Notes: generated by a model not told the origin, from the sequence alone. A stretch of 64,000 bases of DNA from Spirochaetes bacterium GWE1_32_154 (GCA_001829315.1 MIAY01000028.1:39038-103037), one strand, 5' to 3'; positions 53,492 through 62,795 are shown, counted from the stretch's first letter. Numbers and translations are program-made.

Positions 53492-54712
53492 ATGCTTCGA
53501 GTTGAAAGTGTTGAAGATACAATTTCTATAATAATTGATAATTTCTCAGATTATACTATTGCCTCTGAATTGATTGAATTAAATCATTCATCAGGTAGAG
53601 TAGTGACTTCCGACATATATTCAAATTATAATATACCGGATTTTGACCGTTCAACTGTTGACGGTTATTCAATAGTTGCATCAGATTCTTTCGGGACTTC
53701 TGATTCAATACCTGCAGAATTTAAAGTTGTTGGTTCTGTTGCAATGGGTGACATTTCTCACTGTGTCGTAGAGTCAGGAAAGGCAGTCTATACACCAACC
53801 GGTGCTTCTATTCCTGATGGGGCGGATGGTGTTGTTATGATAGAATATGCTGATGAGTTAAGTAACAATGTAATACTTGTTAATAAATCAATTTCACCCG
53901 GTGAAAACATTATAAAAACCGGGTCTGATATAAAAAAGGGAAGTCTTGTTGTAAAACAGGGGACTGTATTAAAATCAATTCATTTAGGACTTTTAGCATC
54001 AATCGGTGTATCGCGTGTTGAGGTACGAAAGAAAATTAAAGCCGGTATTATTATTACAGGGGATGAAATCATTTCTCCTGAATGTGAGTTAAAAAAAGGT
54101 CAGATACGAAATAGTAACGGTTATTTTTTATACGGTGCATTAATTGAAATGGGAGTTGAACCTGTTAATTATGGAATTATTGAAGATAATTATGATTCAA
54201 TTTTGACTCTTGTTCAAGCAGCATTAGAAAATTGTGATATGGTAATTCTAACCGGTGGGAGTTCAGTCGGTTTGCAGGATCATACAAGTAAAGTAATTGA
54301 TGCATTAGGGACTCCCGGAGTGCTTGTCCATGGTATATCAGTCAAACCGGGTAAACCGACAATTATTGGAAAATCAAAAGGTAAACCTGTTATCGGATTA
54401 CCCGGTCATCCTGCTGCAGTTGTTACAATAACCAATTATTTTGTGAGAAAAATAATCGACGTCATGCAATCAAATACAACCATCCCGCAATCAATTCATG
54501 CATGTATGGGGATAAATTATGGTTCAAACAACGGGAGAGCGGAGTTTCTTCCTGTTCAGTTACAAGTGATCGATAATCAGACTATTGCATATCCCATAAC
54601 GGGAAGATCATTTCAATTATTTAATCTTGCACAATCTGATGGTTTTATTGTAATACCTTCAGATTGTGAGGGTTTAGCACAAGGTGCTGAGGTTACTGTT
54701 TATGCAATTTAA
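53492..54712 (+). CDS. moeA: Molybdopterin molybdenumtransferase MoeA (first copy)
   Basis: The 406-residue MoeA inserts molybdate (or tungstate) into adenylylated molybdopterin. It shows DRSTVDGYSI, TGDEIISPE, the GGSSVGLQDHT active-site loop, SVKPGKPTIIG and IGLPGHPAAV, and has a complete C-terminal domain IV. AGGGGAG precedes the ATG, eight bases after the MAF gene, and its last codons overlap the second moeA. The cytoplasmic Mo-cofactor step implies molybdo- or tungsto-enzymes elsewhere in the genome. Confidence 0.9.
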   Translation: MLRVESVEDTISIIIDNFSDYTIASELIELNHSSGRVVTSDIYSNYNIPDFDRSTVDGYSIVASDSFGTSDSIPAEFKVVGSVAMGDISHCVVESGKAVYTPTGASIPDGADGVVMIEYADELSNNVILVNKSISPGENIIKTGSDIKKGSLVVKQGTVLKSIHLGLLASIGVSRVEVRKKIKAGIIITGDEIISPECELKKGQIRNSNGYFLYGALIEMGVEPVNYGIIEDNYDSILTLVQAALENCDMVILTGGSSVGLQDHTSKVIDALGTPGVLVHGISVKPGKPTIIGKSKGKPVIGLPGHPAAVVTITNYFVRKIIDVMQSNTTIPQSIHACMGINYGSNNGRAEFLPVQLQVIDNQTIAYPITGRSFQLFNLAQSDGFIVIPSDCEGLAQGAEVTVYAI

Positions 54713-56582
54713 ATATCTTGATAACAAACCATTAGAAACTGCTTTATCAGAATACATATCTTTATTACAGGATACACAGAGTGTAAAAACAGAAGTAATT
54801 CCGGTTAAAAACTCATTACATAGATTTACTTCACAAGCAGTGTATGCCACGACTTCATCACCTGATTATTATGCTGCGGCAATGGATGGGATTGCATTGC
54901 GATCATCAATTACTTTTGGTGTTAATGAAACTTCTCCAAAAATTCTCGAGATTGAAAAAGATTTTGTAATTATTGACACCGGTGATTGCGTTCCTGAATG
55001 GTGTGATGCGGTTATAATGATGGAAGATGTCCAGTATATAGATTCCCGTTTTGTGAAAATTGTAAATAGTGCGTATCCGTTTCAACATATCAGACAAATT
55101 GGTGAAGATATTTGTTCAGGTGAAATGATTATTTCATCATTTCGATTGATTACACCATCGACAATCGGAGCATTACTTGCAGGCGGTGTGGAATATGTTG
55201 ACGTTGTTGTGAAACCGGTTGTTTCTATCATTCCAACAGGGGATGAGATTGTTGATATCGCAGACAAAATATCCCATAAAGGGAAAATCAAAGAATTTAA
55301 CTCAGCTATTTTTTCAGCATATATTAATGAATGGGGCGGTGAATGTATTGTCTATCCGATTATTCCTGATTCTATAGAATTGATACGAAATGCTTTAACA
55401 GATGCTCTTACAAAAAGTGATATTGTCCTTATAAATGCAGGTTCATCAGCAGGAAGGGATGATTACACTTCAACGGTGATTAGTGAATGCGGCAGTGTCA
55501 TAACTCATGGTATATCGATAAAGCCGGGTAAACCGGTAATTCTTGGAATTGCCGGTAATAAAAGTGTTATTGGAATCCCGGGATATCCTGTTTCCGGTGT
55601 CATTATTATGAATACCATTGTTAGAAAGGTCATTGAGTTATGGGGAAAAATCTATAGAGAGTCTGAAATGTCAATTAATGCACGTTTATCAAAACGATTA
55701 GTTTCATCTTTGAAATATAAAGAATTTATCCGGGTAAAACTGGGGCGTATTAATGAGCAATTAATTGCATTACCGCTTACTTCCGGTGCCGGTATAATAA
55801 CCTCATATATGCGTGCTGATGGTATTGTTACCATTGATAAAAATCTTGAAGGCATTGAAGCAGGATCGACTGTTGTCGTAAATCTTTTAAAACCGCTTTC
55901 TGAAATAGAGAAAAATATTATTATTACCGGTAGTCATGATCCGATGATTGATGAAATTGATGATATATTACAATGCAACAAAACTGCTTATTCATTAAGT
56001 TCAACGCATGTCGGCAGTATGGGCGGGATTTATGCAATGAAACGGGGTGAATGTCATATAGCAGGTATTCATTTACTGGATACTGAAACGGGCGAATATA
56101 ATACACGTTATGTGAAAACATATTGTTCTGAAGTTGATTGCACCATTATAAAGGGGTTTAAAAGAGTTCAGGGAATTATTGTTGCAAAAGATTCGCGTTT
56201 TTCTATTACATCAATTGCAGATTTAGTTAATCATGATATTCGATTTGTTAATCGCCAGAAAGGTGCGGGGACACGAATACTTTTTGATCATCTGTTAAAA
56301 AAATATTCGATAGCACCGGATATGATAAACGGGTATGGTAGAGAGGAATTTACCCATATCTCAGTAGCTCAACAAATTGCTTCTGGTGGCGCTGATGCCG
56401 GTCTTGGAGTTTTTTCTGCTGCAAAAATGTATGATTTAGACTTTATTCCCCTGTGTGAGGAAGAGTATGATTTTGTTGTTCAATCACAGTTTTTCAATTC
56501 TAAAGGCTGGGCTGTTTTTGAAGAGGCAATTAACTCTGTGGTGTTTAAAAAAAGAATGGAGCAGGCCGGGGGGTATGTTTAG
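54702..56582 (+). CDS. moeA: MoeA fused to a periplasmic-binding-protein-like domain
   Basis: The ATG at 54702 lies inside the end of the first moeA (11-base overlap) with GAGG ten bases upstream, giving 626 residues. The N-terminal 400 are MoeA (YYAAAMDGIAL, PTGDEIVDI, NAGSSAGRDDYT, KPGKPVILG, IGIPGYPVSG). The remaining 220 (SSTHVGSMGG, VNRQKGAGTRILFDHLL, GGADAGLGVFSAAK) form a PBP-like domain of the LysR-substrate or molybdate-sensing type. Such fusions occur in anaerobes and archaea carrying two MoeA proteins, where one may be tungstate-specific. Here metal choice is not readable. Confidence 0.88.
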   Translation: MQFKYLDNKPLETALSEYISLLQDTQSVKTEVIPVKNSLHRFTSQAVYATTSSPDYYAAAMDGIALRSSITFGVNETSPKILEIEKDFVIIDTGDCVPEWCDAVIMMEDVQYIDSRFVKIVNSAYPFQHIRQIGEDICSGEMIISSFRLITPSTIGALLAGGVEYVDVVVKPVVSIIPTGDEIVDIADKISHKGKIKEFNSAIFSAYINEWGGECIVYPIIPDSIELIRNALTDALTKSDIVLINAGSSAGRDDYTSTVISECGSVITHGISIKPGKPVILGIAGNKSVIGIPGYPVSGVIIMNTIVRKVIELWGKIYRESEMSINARLSKRLVSSLKYKEFIRVKLGRINEQLIALPLTSGAGIITSYMRADGIVTIDKNLEGIEAGSTVVVNLLKPLSEIEKNIIITGSHDPMIDEIDDILQCNKTAYSLSSTHVGSMGGIYAMKRGECHIAGIHLLDTETGEYNTRYVKTYCSEVDCTIIKGFKRVQGIIVAKDSRFSITSIADLVNHDIRFVNRQKGAGTRILFDHLLKKYSIAPDMINGYGREEFTHISVAQQIASGGADAGLGVFSAAKMYDLDFIPLCEEEYDFVVQSQFFNSKGWAVFEEAINSVVFKKRMEQAGGYV

Positions 56583-56614
56583 GGAACGTGGAATTATATT
56601 ATAAGAGGTAAAAC

Positions 56615-57346
56615 ATGAGTCGTTGTTTAAACATAATGTATTTCATAATTTTTTTAATAACCGGCTGTTATTCTAAAGCGGAAGTGAAAAATAGAAACGG
56701 TATTTTTACAGATTCTGCTTTCGAAGAAGTTGTTACCCGTGCATTAGATATGAATGCAGAAGATATTCGATTAGAAGATTTAGAAACTATAACAAAACTT
56801 GGCTTTTCAAATCCAAATTTATTTTGGATAATAAAAAATATTGAAGGTATTCAATATATGAAAAATCTTAAATATTTGATGATATTTGATACTAAAATAT
56901 CTGATATAACACCAATTTCAGGTTTGACTCACATAGAAAATCTTTGTTTAACAGGAAATTCGATTGAAGATATAGAGCCTATTGGAAACTTAGTTAAGAT
57001 TAAATACTTAAATATCAGCTATAATTTCATTAAAGATTTATCTCCAATTTATAGTTTGATAGATTTAGAAAAAATAAATGCTAGTCGTAACAAGATAGAT
57101 AAAATTCCTGATTTAAGCCTTTGCAATAAATTGATACATATTAATATTATTTCAAATGAAATCTCAGATGGGACGCCTCTTGTAAAAGCAATTAATTTAT
57201 CTGAAATTTATCTTGAGTCTAATTTAATTGAGGATTATGAGTGGATTTTTGAACTTAATGAACTGATGAATTTAGATGTTGGTCGTAATCCAGTTAAAAA
57301 CAAAGAAAAATTATTAAAGTCTCATATAAAAATTTGGTTTGATTAA
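56615..57346 (+). CDS. Leucine-rich-repeat lipoprotein (internalin-like)
   Basis: The 243-residue protein has a signal peptide with lipobox LITGC (Cys near residue 18). An internalin-type cap follows (FTDSAFEEVVTRALDM and DIRLEDLETITKL), then about six 22-residue leucine-rich repeats (such as LVKIKYLNISYNFIKDLSPI). Exposed LRR lipoproteins bind proteins; the partner here is unknown. AGAGGT precedes the ATG. Its base composition is like the host. It begins a small group of lipoprotein and hypothetical genes next to the Rpn-type element, an accessory region. Confidence 0.8.
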   Translation: MSRCLNIMYFIIFLITGCYSKAEVKNRNGIFTDSAFEEVVTRALDMNAEDIRLEDLETITKLGFSNPNLFWIIKNIEGIQYMKNLKYLMIFDTKISDITPISGLTHIENLCLTGNSIEDIEPIGNLVKIKYLNISYNFIKDLSPIYSLIDLEKINASRNKIDKIPDLSLCNKLIHINIISNEISDGTPLVKAINLSEIYLESNLIEDYEWIFELNELMNLDVGRNPVKNKEKLLKSHIKIWFD

Positions 57347-57436
57347 ATAGAAGAAATATTTTATCCCAACAAGGGATCGGGAGATGGTATTTTACACAAG
57401 AGTATATTTTTATATATAAACCATAGGAGAAGGAAG

Positions 57437-58045
57437 ATGAATCAAATAGTAAGTTTTAGCATGATACTATTAATAAGTATAATGTCTTGTAAATCAACTC
57501 CAAAGTATGAACTAATGCCTGATACTTTAAAAAAAGATAATGAATTAAGAAAAGAATTGGGGCTTTTGGTTATAAATAAATTTTATGATGTTTTTATTGT
57601 GGAATTTCCTAAAAAAGTAATCACTAAGGAATTTCCATCAGCATATCGAAGATCGTGGCTTATTTTTAAAAAGGATAAAGTAACAATATCTAAAGTTGAA
57701 TATCGCGATTCTAATAGAAATATTTTGAGCGACAAAGATTTGTATGTGAGTGGCAATATATATATATCACCGTATCCTGATATTAGTGCTACTGATGAAT
57801 ATTTTTCAGTAATATATAATTATACAACAAAAACCTACAGATTGGGTTATGGCGGGATGGATAGAGAAATAGTTGCATGGTTTAATGAATACGAGTATAA
57901 TGAGTGGAATTATGTTGTTCATGAAAGTAAACCAGTATTTTGCAATTTTGAAACAAAAGATAAATCAATTGTTTTAGAATTGACTAATAAAATAAAGAAT
58001 AAATGGGGGGGGGGATTTTATAAGGTATTGAAGGACTTATTTTGA
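57437..58045 (+). CDS. Lipoprotein of unknown function with a G10 tract
   Basis: A 202-residue lipoprotein with signal peptide ending in ISIMSC (Cys near residue 18) and a mature domain rich in Tyr, Lys and Asp. No family is recognised. AGGAG precedes the ATG. Near the 3' end the codons TGG GGG GGG GGA contain ten consecutive G's (58005-58014) encoding WGGG. A one-base slip would replace the last ten residues or end the protein sooner. Confidence 0.6.
   Translation: MNQIVSFSMILLISIMSCKSTPKYELMPDTLKKDNELRKELGLLVINKFYDVFIVEFPKKVITKEFPSAYRRSWLIFKKDKVTISKVEYRDSNRNILSDKDLYVSGNIYISPYPDISATDEYFSVIYNYTTKTYRLGYGGMDREIVAWFNEYEYNEWNYVVHESKPVFCNFETKDKSIVLELTNKIKNKWGGGFYKVLKDLF
58005..58014 (+). repeat. 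Homopolymer G10 tract
   Basis: Ten consecutive G's inside the end of the preceding lipoprotein gene, exceptional in this AT-rich sequence. It is a potential slippage site. Confidence 0.8.
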
Positions 58046-58091
58046 GTGAAATATGAACAAAGTTATAAAAATATAACAGATCCTTGATTAG

Positions 58092-58361
58092 TTGAGATTA
58101 ACATGGAAAGTGAAGACAGTGTTCGTTATTAAGTCTGGATTTGGTGAAAATCTTCCAGATAATTACAAGGATGAGATACTTCTTTTTGATACTTTCGAAG
58201 AGTTTGAAGCTAAATTAAAAGAGATTGGCATAACCGAGTACAAACTTGATGATGTAGAAGAGCTTTATGATTTGTTATATAAAGATGGAAGGTGCTATTG
58301 GTTTCCAGATGGTGTATCACGGAAAAACAAGAGAAAATGGAATATATTTAAAAAAAAATAA
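58092..58361 (+). CDS. Small hypothetical protein
   Basis: An 89-residue acidic protein with no signal peptide. The start is weak: TTG 58092 without a ribosome-binding site, or GTG 58110 behind GGAAA. The sequence has alternating strands and helices (TVFVIKSGFGENLP, EEFEAKLKEIGITEYKLDD), so it is probably a real small fold. I do not recognise it. It precedes a ribosome-binding site and a four-codon stub at 58377 that abuts the direct repeat. Confidence 0.45.
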   Translation: MRLTWKVKTVFVIKSGFGENLPDNYKDEILLFDTFEEFEAKLKEIGITEYKLDDVEELYDLLYKDGRCYWFPDGVSRKNKRKWNIFKKK

Positions 58362-58393
58362 ACTAATATAAAAAAGGAGAAAACATGAAAAAA

Positions 58394-58494
58394 ACATAAA
58401 TAGCTGTTTTCAGCCCGGTTTTAAGTCATTAACAAGATATTTTCCAGTTTAACCCAAAATTAAAATGTCTATGAACCAGTTCAGCAATTTTTGT
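58394..58494 (+). repeat. 101-bp direct repeat, left copy
   Basis: It starts with ACATAAATAGCTGTTTTCAG and matches 59619-59719 with seven mismatches and no gaps. An AGGAG and an ATG with four codons end at its left edge, as if a gene had been cut there. It flanks the Rpn-family gene. Confidence 0.8.
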
Positions 58495-58568
58495 GATAAT
58501 AGCCGAGTCGACGTAGAATCGGTTCGCTAGCTAAAGGTTAATTAATCTGTAAGAACAAAAAATTCTAT

Positions 58569-59438
58569 TTAATTCTTCTGCATTTTTTTTATTTCCTCAA
58601 TTGGCAGTTTAGTCAAACGACTGATTGTTTCAAAATCAAACCCCTCTAAAATCATTACTCGTACAATTTCTTTCTCTCTTTCAATTTTGCCTTGTTCTAT
58701 TCCTTGTTCTATTCCTTCAACTTTTCCATCATCAAATGCAGTATCAACTGCACTTTTTATATCCCAATATTGAAGTAAACTTTTCTCATAGGCTTCGTGC
58801 TGTTCTTTATTTAAGGCTGCAATTTCTGCTATTTTAAAACCTTTTTCAAAAACAGCTTCTTTCAATATTCCAGGTACATCTTTAAATTCAATTAAATTCT
58901 TTAAGAAATAAAGCCATTTTTCAAAATGAGTATCTAATTCATTTTCTTTCTTATTAAAACGTGGCATTTCTATGAAAATATATTTCAATTTATCATAGAA
59001 CTCTTCACAATACTGATTCTTTAATGTAACTATATTTTTATAATCTTTATTCTTTAAATCCTTATCAAATTCAAAATCAAGGATTGCAATACAGTAAACC
59101 GGTTTTAATTTGAAATTCCATTCTCCTTTTTCAGCTTGCTCTCTGATTGGAAATGTTGTGTAAAAAACAGCCCGATCCTTGAAAAAATTGATTTTTGCCT
59201 TCTGCATTTCAATAATAATTTTTTCACCACTTACTGTTTCGCAATAAATATCAAAAATTGCTTTTCTATCTTCTGAAAGTTCACCGATATTTTCATTATT
59301 TTTAAATGTTAAATCGGTTATTTTATGCTTTTTATCAACAAGTTCATTAAGAAAATCTATTAATAAATCTTTATTTGCCTCTGTTCCGAATAATTTCTTA
59401 AACCCAAAGTCTGTGTACGGATTTATATATTTTGACAT
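58569..59438 (-). CDS. Rpn-family PD-(D/E)XK nuclease/transposase
   Basis: A 289-residue protein of the recombination-promoting nuclease group. It begins YINPYTDFGFKKLFGTEANKDLLIDFLNEL, then FDIYCETVSGEKIIIEMQKA, which carries the PD-(D/E)XK acidic residues and Glu-x-Gln. After that come FYTTFPI and the YIFIEMPRF to WLYFLKN region. It ends in a Gln/Glu/Gly-repeat helix (EGIEQGIEQGK) and a short helix-turn (FETISRLTKLPIEEIKKM). Rpn proteins are mobile-element-linked nucleases that promote recombination. It sits between 101-bp direct repeats, on the opposite strand to its neighbours. Confidence 0.87.
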   Translation of the reverse strand: MSKYINPYTDFGFKKLFGTEANKDLLIDFLNELVDKKHKITDLTFKNNENIGELSEDRKAIFDIYCETVSGEKIIIEMQKAKINFFKDRAVFYTTFPIREQAEKGEWNFKLKPVYCIAILDFEFDKDLKNKDYKNIVTLKNQYCEEFYDKLKYIFIEMPRFNKKENELDTHFEKWLYFLKNLIEFKDVPGILKEAVFEKGFKIAEIAALNKEQHEAYEKSLLQYWDIKSAVDTAFDDGKVEGIEQGIEQGKIEREKEIVRVMILEGFDFETISRLTKLPIEEIKKMQKN

Positions 59439-59618
59439 TTTATATTCCTCAATAGTAATTTAACTTTAGTTTAATCAATTTCTAATTATTTTTCAATCAT
59501 TTTATTGGTTATAATGAAGTAATTTGACGGTGTAATTGATATTTAATTAATAAAACACTTTAGTATAATCAATTTTTGAGCGCGATAACGTTCGATTAAC
59601 CTGTGAGGTGTAATTGGC

Positions 59619-59719
59619 ACATAAATAACTGTTTTCAGCCCAGTTCTTAGTCATTAACAAGATATTTTCCGGTTTAACCCAAAATTAGAATGTCTATGAA
59701 CCAGTTCAGAAATTTTTGT
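59619..59719 (+). repeat. 101-bp direct repeat, right copy
   Basis: Same orientation as 58394-58494, about 93% identical. Its last 30 bases include the ATG of the truncated Rpn paralog. The 180 bases between the Rpn gene and this copy hold its AT-rich upstream region and nothing else recognisable. Confidence 0.8.
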
Positions 59720-60103
59720 TCGACGATATATTATATAGAATTACCAAAACTTCATGCAGTTCATTCAACACTTGAAAAGTTTCTCTATTGGATTAAATTT
59801 GAAGGAAAGGAGGATGCTATACTAACAACTCTAATTAAAGAAGATGAAGTTCTCGGCATAGCTCATAAACAAAATGAGAAATTCAGTTCTGATGATACAA
59901 TGCGGGACTTGTATTTACAGCGTGAAATGTATATCCGTGATAAATTATCAGCAATTGAGTATGCAGAAAAACAGGGTGAATTGAAAGGTAAGATTGAGGG
60001 CAAGATTGAGGTTGCCAGAAAATTACTAAGTCAGAATTTATCAATTGAACTTGTTGCAGATGTCACCGGATTATCAGTTGAAGAATTACAATCTCTGAAA
60101 TGA
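59690..60103 (+). pseudogene. 5'-truncated Rpn-family gene
   Basis: The 137-codon frame corresponds only to the C-terminal half of Rpn proteins. IYYIELPKLHAVHSTLEKFLYW aligns with the YIFIEMPRF to WLYFLKN segment of the intact gene at 58569. The tail has the same EGK repeat helix and terminal helix-turn (VADVTGLSVEELQSL). The nuclease half is missing, and the first dozen codons come from the direct repeat. There is no ribosome-binding site. It is not a copy of its neighbour (low similarity), so it is a separate, decayed element. Confidence 0.8.
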
Positions 60104-60154
60104 GTTAATAACTGTGTAAATGAAAAAACTAGGTATAACATTATGATTGTATAT

Positions 60155-60193
60155 AGAGCTTCTTGCATTAATATCGAGTTTTAGCAAGAGCCT
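60155..60193. repeat. Palindromic repeat, short degenerate copy
   Basis: AGAGCTTCTTGCATTAATAT pairs with the TTAGCAAGAGCCT arm. It is shorter than other copies and lies between the Rpn pseudogene and prfC, which is convergent. Confidence 0.55.
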
Positions 60194-60322
60194 CAATAAT
60201 ATTAGTATTTTCATGTAAAATTCAGTACACTCAAGTATATTTGGTGTTCATCTATGACTAAATAATATCAATCACAGATGAATATTCTGAAGCGACTTAA
60301 AAAAGTAAGTTCACTTATTTCT

Positions 60323-61906
60323 CTACAAATCAATTGTAGCGTCTAATAATTTAATTTCGCTTTTATTACCTTCAAAATTTCGTAATGCCCATGGTGATTC
60401 AAAAAGTAATACCTGACGCTTCTGATCGTCAACGCCATGTGCAAAACCGTATGATGATATTCTATCAAGTTCATTGGGATCAACATTCGTTTCAAGCCAT
60501 CGCAGAAGTTTCCAGTCTTTCATTTCTAATTTTGATTCAACACCATACTCTTCTTTTAAACGGTATTGGAACACTTCAAATTGAAGCGGACCGACTGCAC
60601 CTAAAAGCGGTGTGGCACTTGAACTGTTATGCATCGTAAATGTCTGGACAATATCTTCTGAAATCAGATGTTCGAGACCTTTTCTAAATGCTTTGTAATT
60701 AGCCGTACTGATATTTTGTATGTATGCAAAACATTCAGGTGCAAATCGTGGAATTCTTTCAAAAACAATGTTTTTATCAGCACTTAATGTGTCACCGATT
60801 CTGAAATGTGCTGTTGTAACAAAACCGATTATGTCACCCGGATACGCTTCATTGAGTGTTTCGCGATCTCTTCCAAAGACGGCATGAGTACTGGATAATC
60901 GTATTTCCTTTCCGGTATTGGTATGAAATACTTTGATATCTCTCTCAAATTTACCCGAACATACCCGGGCAAAAACCATACAATCTCTATGTTGCGGGTT
61001 CATATTCGTTTGGACTTTAAAAATGAATGCAGAAAATGAAGGATCTTCAAGAGCTATAAGTCCTGATTTTGCAACTTTCGGCAATGGTACACTTGAATAT
61101 TTCAGAAAGCCGTTTAATAATAATTCAACCCCGAAATTATTTGCAGCACTTCCAAAAAACACCGGTGTCGTTTCTCCCCGCAGTACTGCTTCAACATCAA
61201 AGCCGGTATGTGCATAATCTAACATTTCGATTTCTTCAACAAAGTCTTTATATATTTTTTCACTCACAATATGTTTAAATGAATCATCAGTTATACCATG
61301 AACGCTCACCGGTGCTTTGTAAGAACCGCCGGGAACTCTTTGAAATAAATGTACCTGACTTTCCAGCCGGTCATAGATTCCTTTAAACGTAACACCGTTT
61401 TCTATTGGCCAGTTTACAGGGTACGCATCAATACCGAGAACCTCTTCTAATTGATCAATAAGTTCAAGCGGTGATTTAGCCGGGCGGTCCATTTTATTCA
61501 TATAGGTAAAAATGGGAACACCCCGTTTTTTACATATTTCAAAAAGTTTAATTGTCTGACTTTCAATCCCTTTTCCCGCATCAATGACCATAATAACACC
61601 ATCAACGGCGGTAAGTACTCTATATGTGTCTTCAGAGAAATCTTTATGACCGGGAGTATCAAGAAGGTTAAATTTAAAATCTTTATATTCAAATTGTAAA
61701 ACGGTTGACGATATTGAAATCCCTCTTTTTTTTTCAAGTTCCATCCAGTCAGATGATGTATCTCTCTGTTTTTTTCGTGCAGTAACCGAACCTGCTAATT
61801 CTAATGCACCCCCGTATAACAGAAGTTTTTCTGTTAATGTTGTTTTACCGGCATCGGGATGCGAAATTATAGCAAGTGTTCTTCTACGGGATATTTCTTT
61901 ATTCAT
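60323..61906 (-). CDS. prfC: Peptide chain release factor 3
   Basis: The 527-residue translational GTPase recycles RF1 and RF2 from the ribosome. G1 is SHPDAGKTTL, followed by the RF3-type GSVTARKKQRDTSSDWMELEKKRGIS switch region. G3 is DTPGHKDF and G4 is NKMDR. RF3-specific domains II and III run to SYGFAHG near the end. Length is exactly typical. GGAAT is the only upstream Shine-Dalgarno-like sequence. It stands alone on the minus strand, divergent from the Nif3-like gene. Confidence 0.95.
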   Translation of the reverse strand: MNKEISRRRTLAIISHPDAGKTTLTEKLLLYGGALELAGSVTARKKQRDTSSDWMELEKKRGISISSTVLQFEYKDFKFNLLDTPGHKDFSEDTYRVLTAVDGVIMVIDAGKGIESQTIKLFEICKKRGVPIFTYMNKMDRPAKSPLELIDQLEEVLGIDAYPVNWPIENGVTFKGIYDRLESQVHLFQRVPGGSYKAPVSVHGITDDSFKHIVSEKIYKDFVEEIEMLDYAHTGFDVEAVLRGETTPVFFGSAANNFGVELLLNGFLKYSSVPLPKVAKSGLIALEDPSFSAFIFKVQTNMNPQHRDCMVFARVCSGKFERDIKVFHTNTGKEIRLSSTHAVFGRDRETLNEAYPGDIIGFVTTAHFRIGDTLSADKNIVFERIPRFAPECFAYIQNISTANYKAFRKGLEHLISEDIVQTFTMHNSSSATPLLGAVGPLQFEVFQYRLKEEYGVESKLEMKDWKLLRWLETNVDPNELDRISSYGFAHGVDDQKRQVLLFESPWALRNFEGNKSEIKLLDATIDL

Positions 61907-62033
61907 TGGTTATTCCTGATTAATATATTCATTGTTAATATGGTTACGTATTTGATAGTAATTGTTTACATTAATAATATTCTTTCGTAAAGACCCGCTT
62001 GCAAATTAAACTAATTAATACTATAATTCACGC

Positions 62034-62795
62034 ATGAATACTATAAATACAATAAACAAATACTTAAAAAATCTTCTTGATCCTGATACTATGCAGGATA
62101 TTGCAATCAATGGAATTCAAGTTGAAAACGATGGTTGTTCTATACGTCGTATAGCTTTTGCAGTTGATGCTTCGTATGCTTCAATGGAGAAAGCAATAAA
62201 GGAAAAGTGCGAGCTGTTAATTACCCATCACGGTTTATACTGGGGTAAAGTCACTCCGGTTGTTGGTGTGAAAATGAAACGGCTTAAACTTATGTTAACA
62301 AATAATCTCGGACTTATATCATATCATCTTCCGTTAGATGCCCATAGTGAATATGGCAATAACGCACAGATTATGAAAAAACTTGGTATTACCGATATAC
62401 AACCATTCGGAAAGTATAAAGGAAATCTTATCGGATATAAAGGAACTGTTAGCGCACCATTGAAAATAGAACAGATATTTGATAAAATGGGTATTATTCC
62501 CGGTAATTCAAATGTTAATTATTTAGGCTTTGGTCACAAAGAGATTAAAAGTATCGCCGTTGTTTCAGGTGGAGCAGCAAGCAGTTTGTTTGATGCGATT
62601 GAAAATAAAGTTGATTTATTTATAACCGGTGATTCATCCCATGAATTATATCATGAAGCACTTGAAAATAGAATTAATGCATTATTTGCCGGTCATTATT
62701 TCACAGAAACCTTCGGGATAAAAGCACTTCAGCGTAAAATCGAGGAAGATTTAAAAATCGACACTGTTTTTTGTGATTTTCCTACAGGTTTATAA
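62034..62795 (+). CDS. Nif3-like dinuclear metal-centre protein
   Basis: A 253-residue member of the Nif3/YqfO/YbgI family: NGIQVEN, ITHHGLYWG, ISYHLPLDAHSEYGNN, VVSGGA, FITGDSSHE and FAGHYFTET. The His, Asp and Glu ligands for the two-metal site are all present. Function is debated (GTP cyclohydrolase type-2 homolog, NAD-related hydrolase). It has a weak ribosome-binding site and overlaps the opposing kinase fragment by six bases at its end. Confidence 0.9.
   Translation: MNTINTINKYLKNLLDPDTMQDIAINGIQVENDGCSIRRIAFAVDASYASMEKAIKEKCELLITHHGLYWGKVTPVVGVKMKRLKLMLTNNLGLISYHLPLDAHSEYGNNAQIMKKLGITDIQPFGKYKGNLIGYKGTVSAPLKIEQIFDKMGIIPGNSNVNYLGFGHKEIKSIAVVSGGAASSLFDAIENKVDLFITGDSSHELYHEALENRINALFAGHYFTETFGIKALQRKIEEDLKIDTVFCDFPTGL

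Noticed and set aside
58480..59720. Integron attC sites around the Rpn gene
   Set aside because: The repeats are long direct repeats without the paired core sites of attC, and no integron integrase is present.
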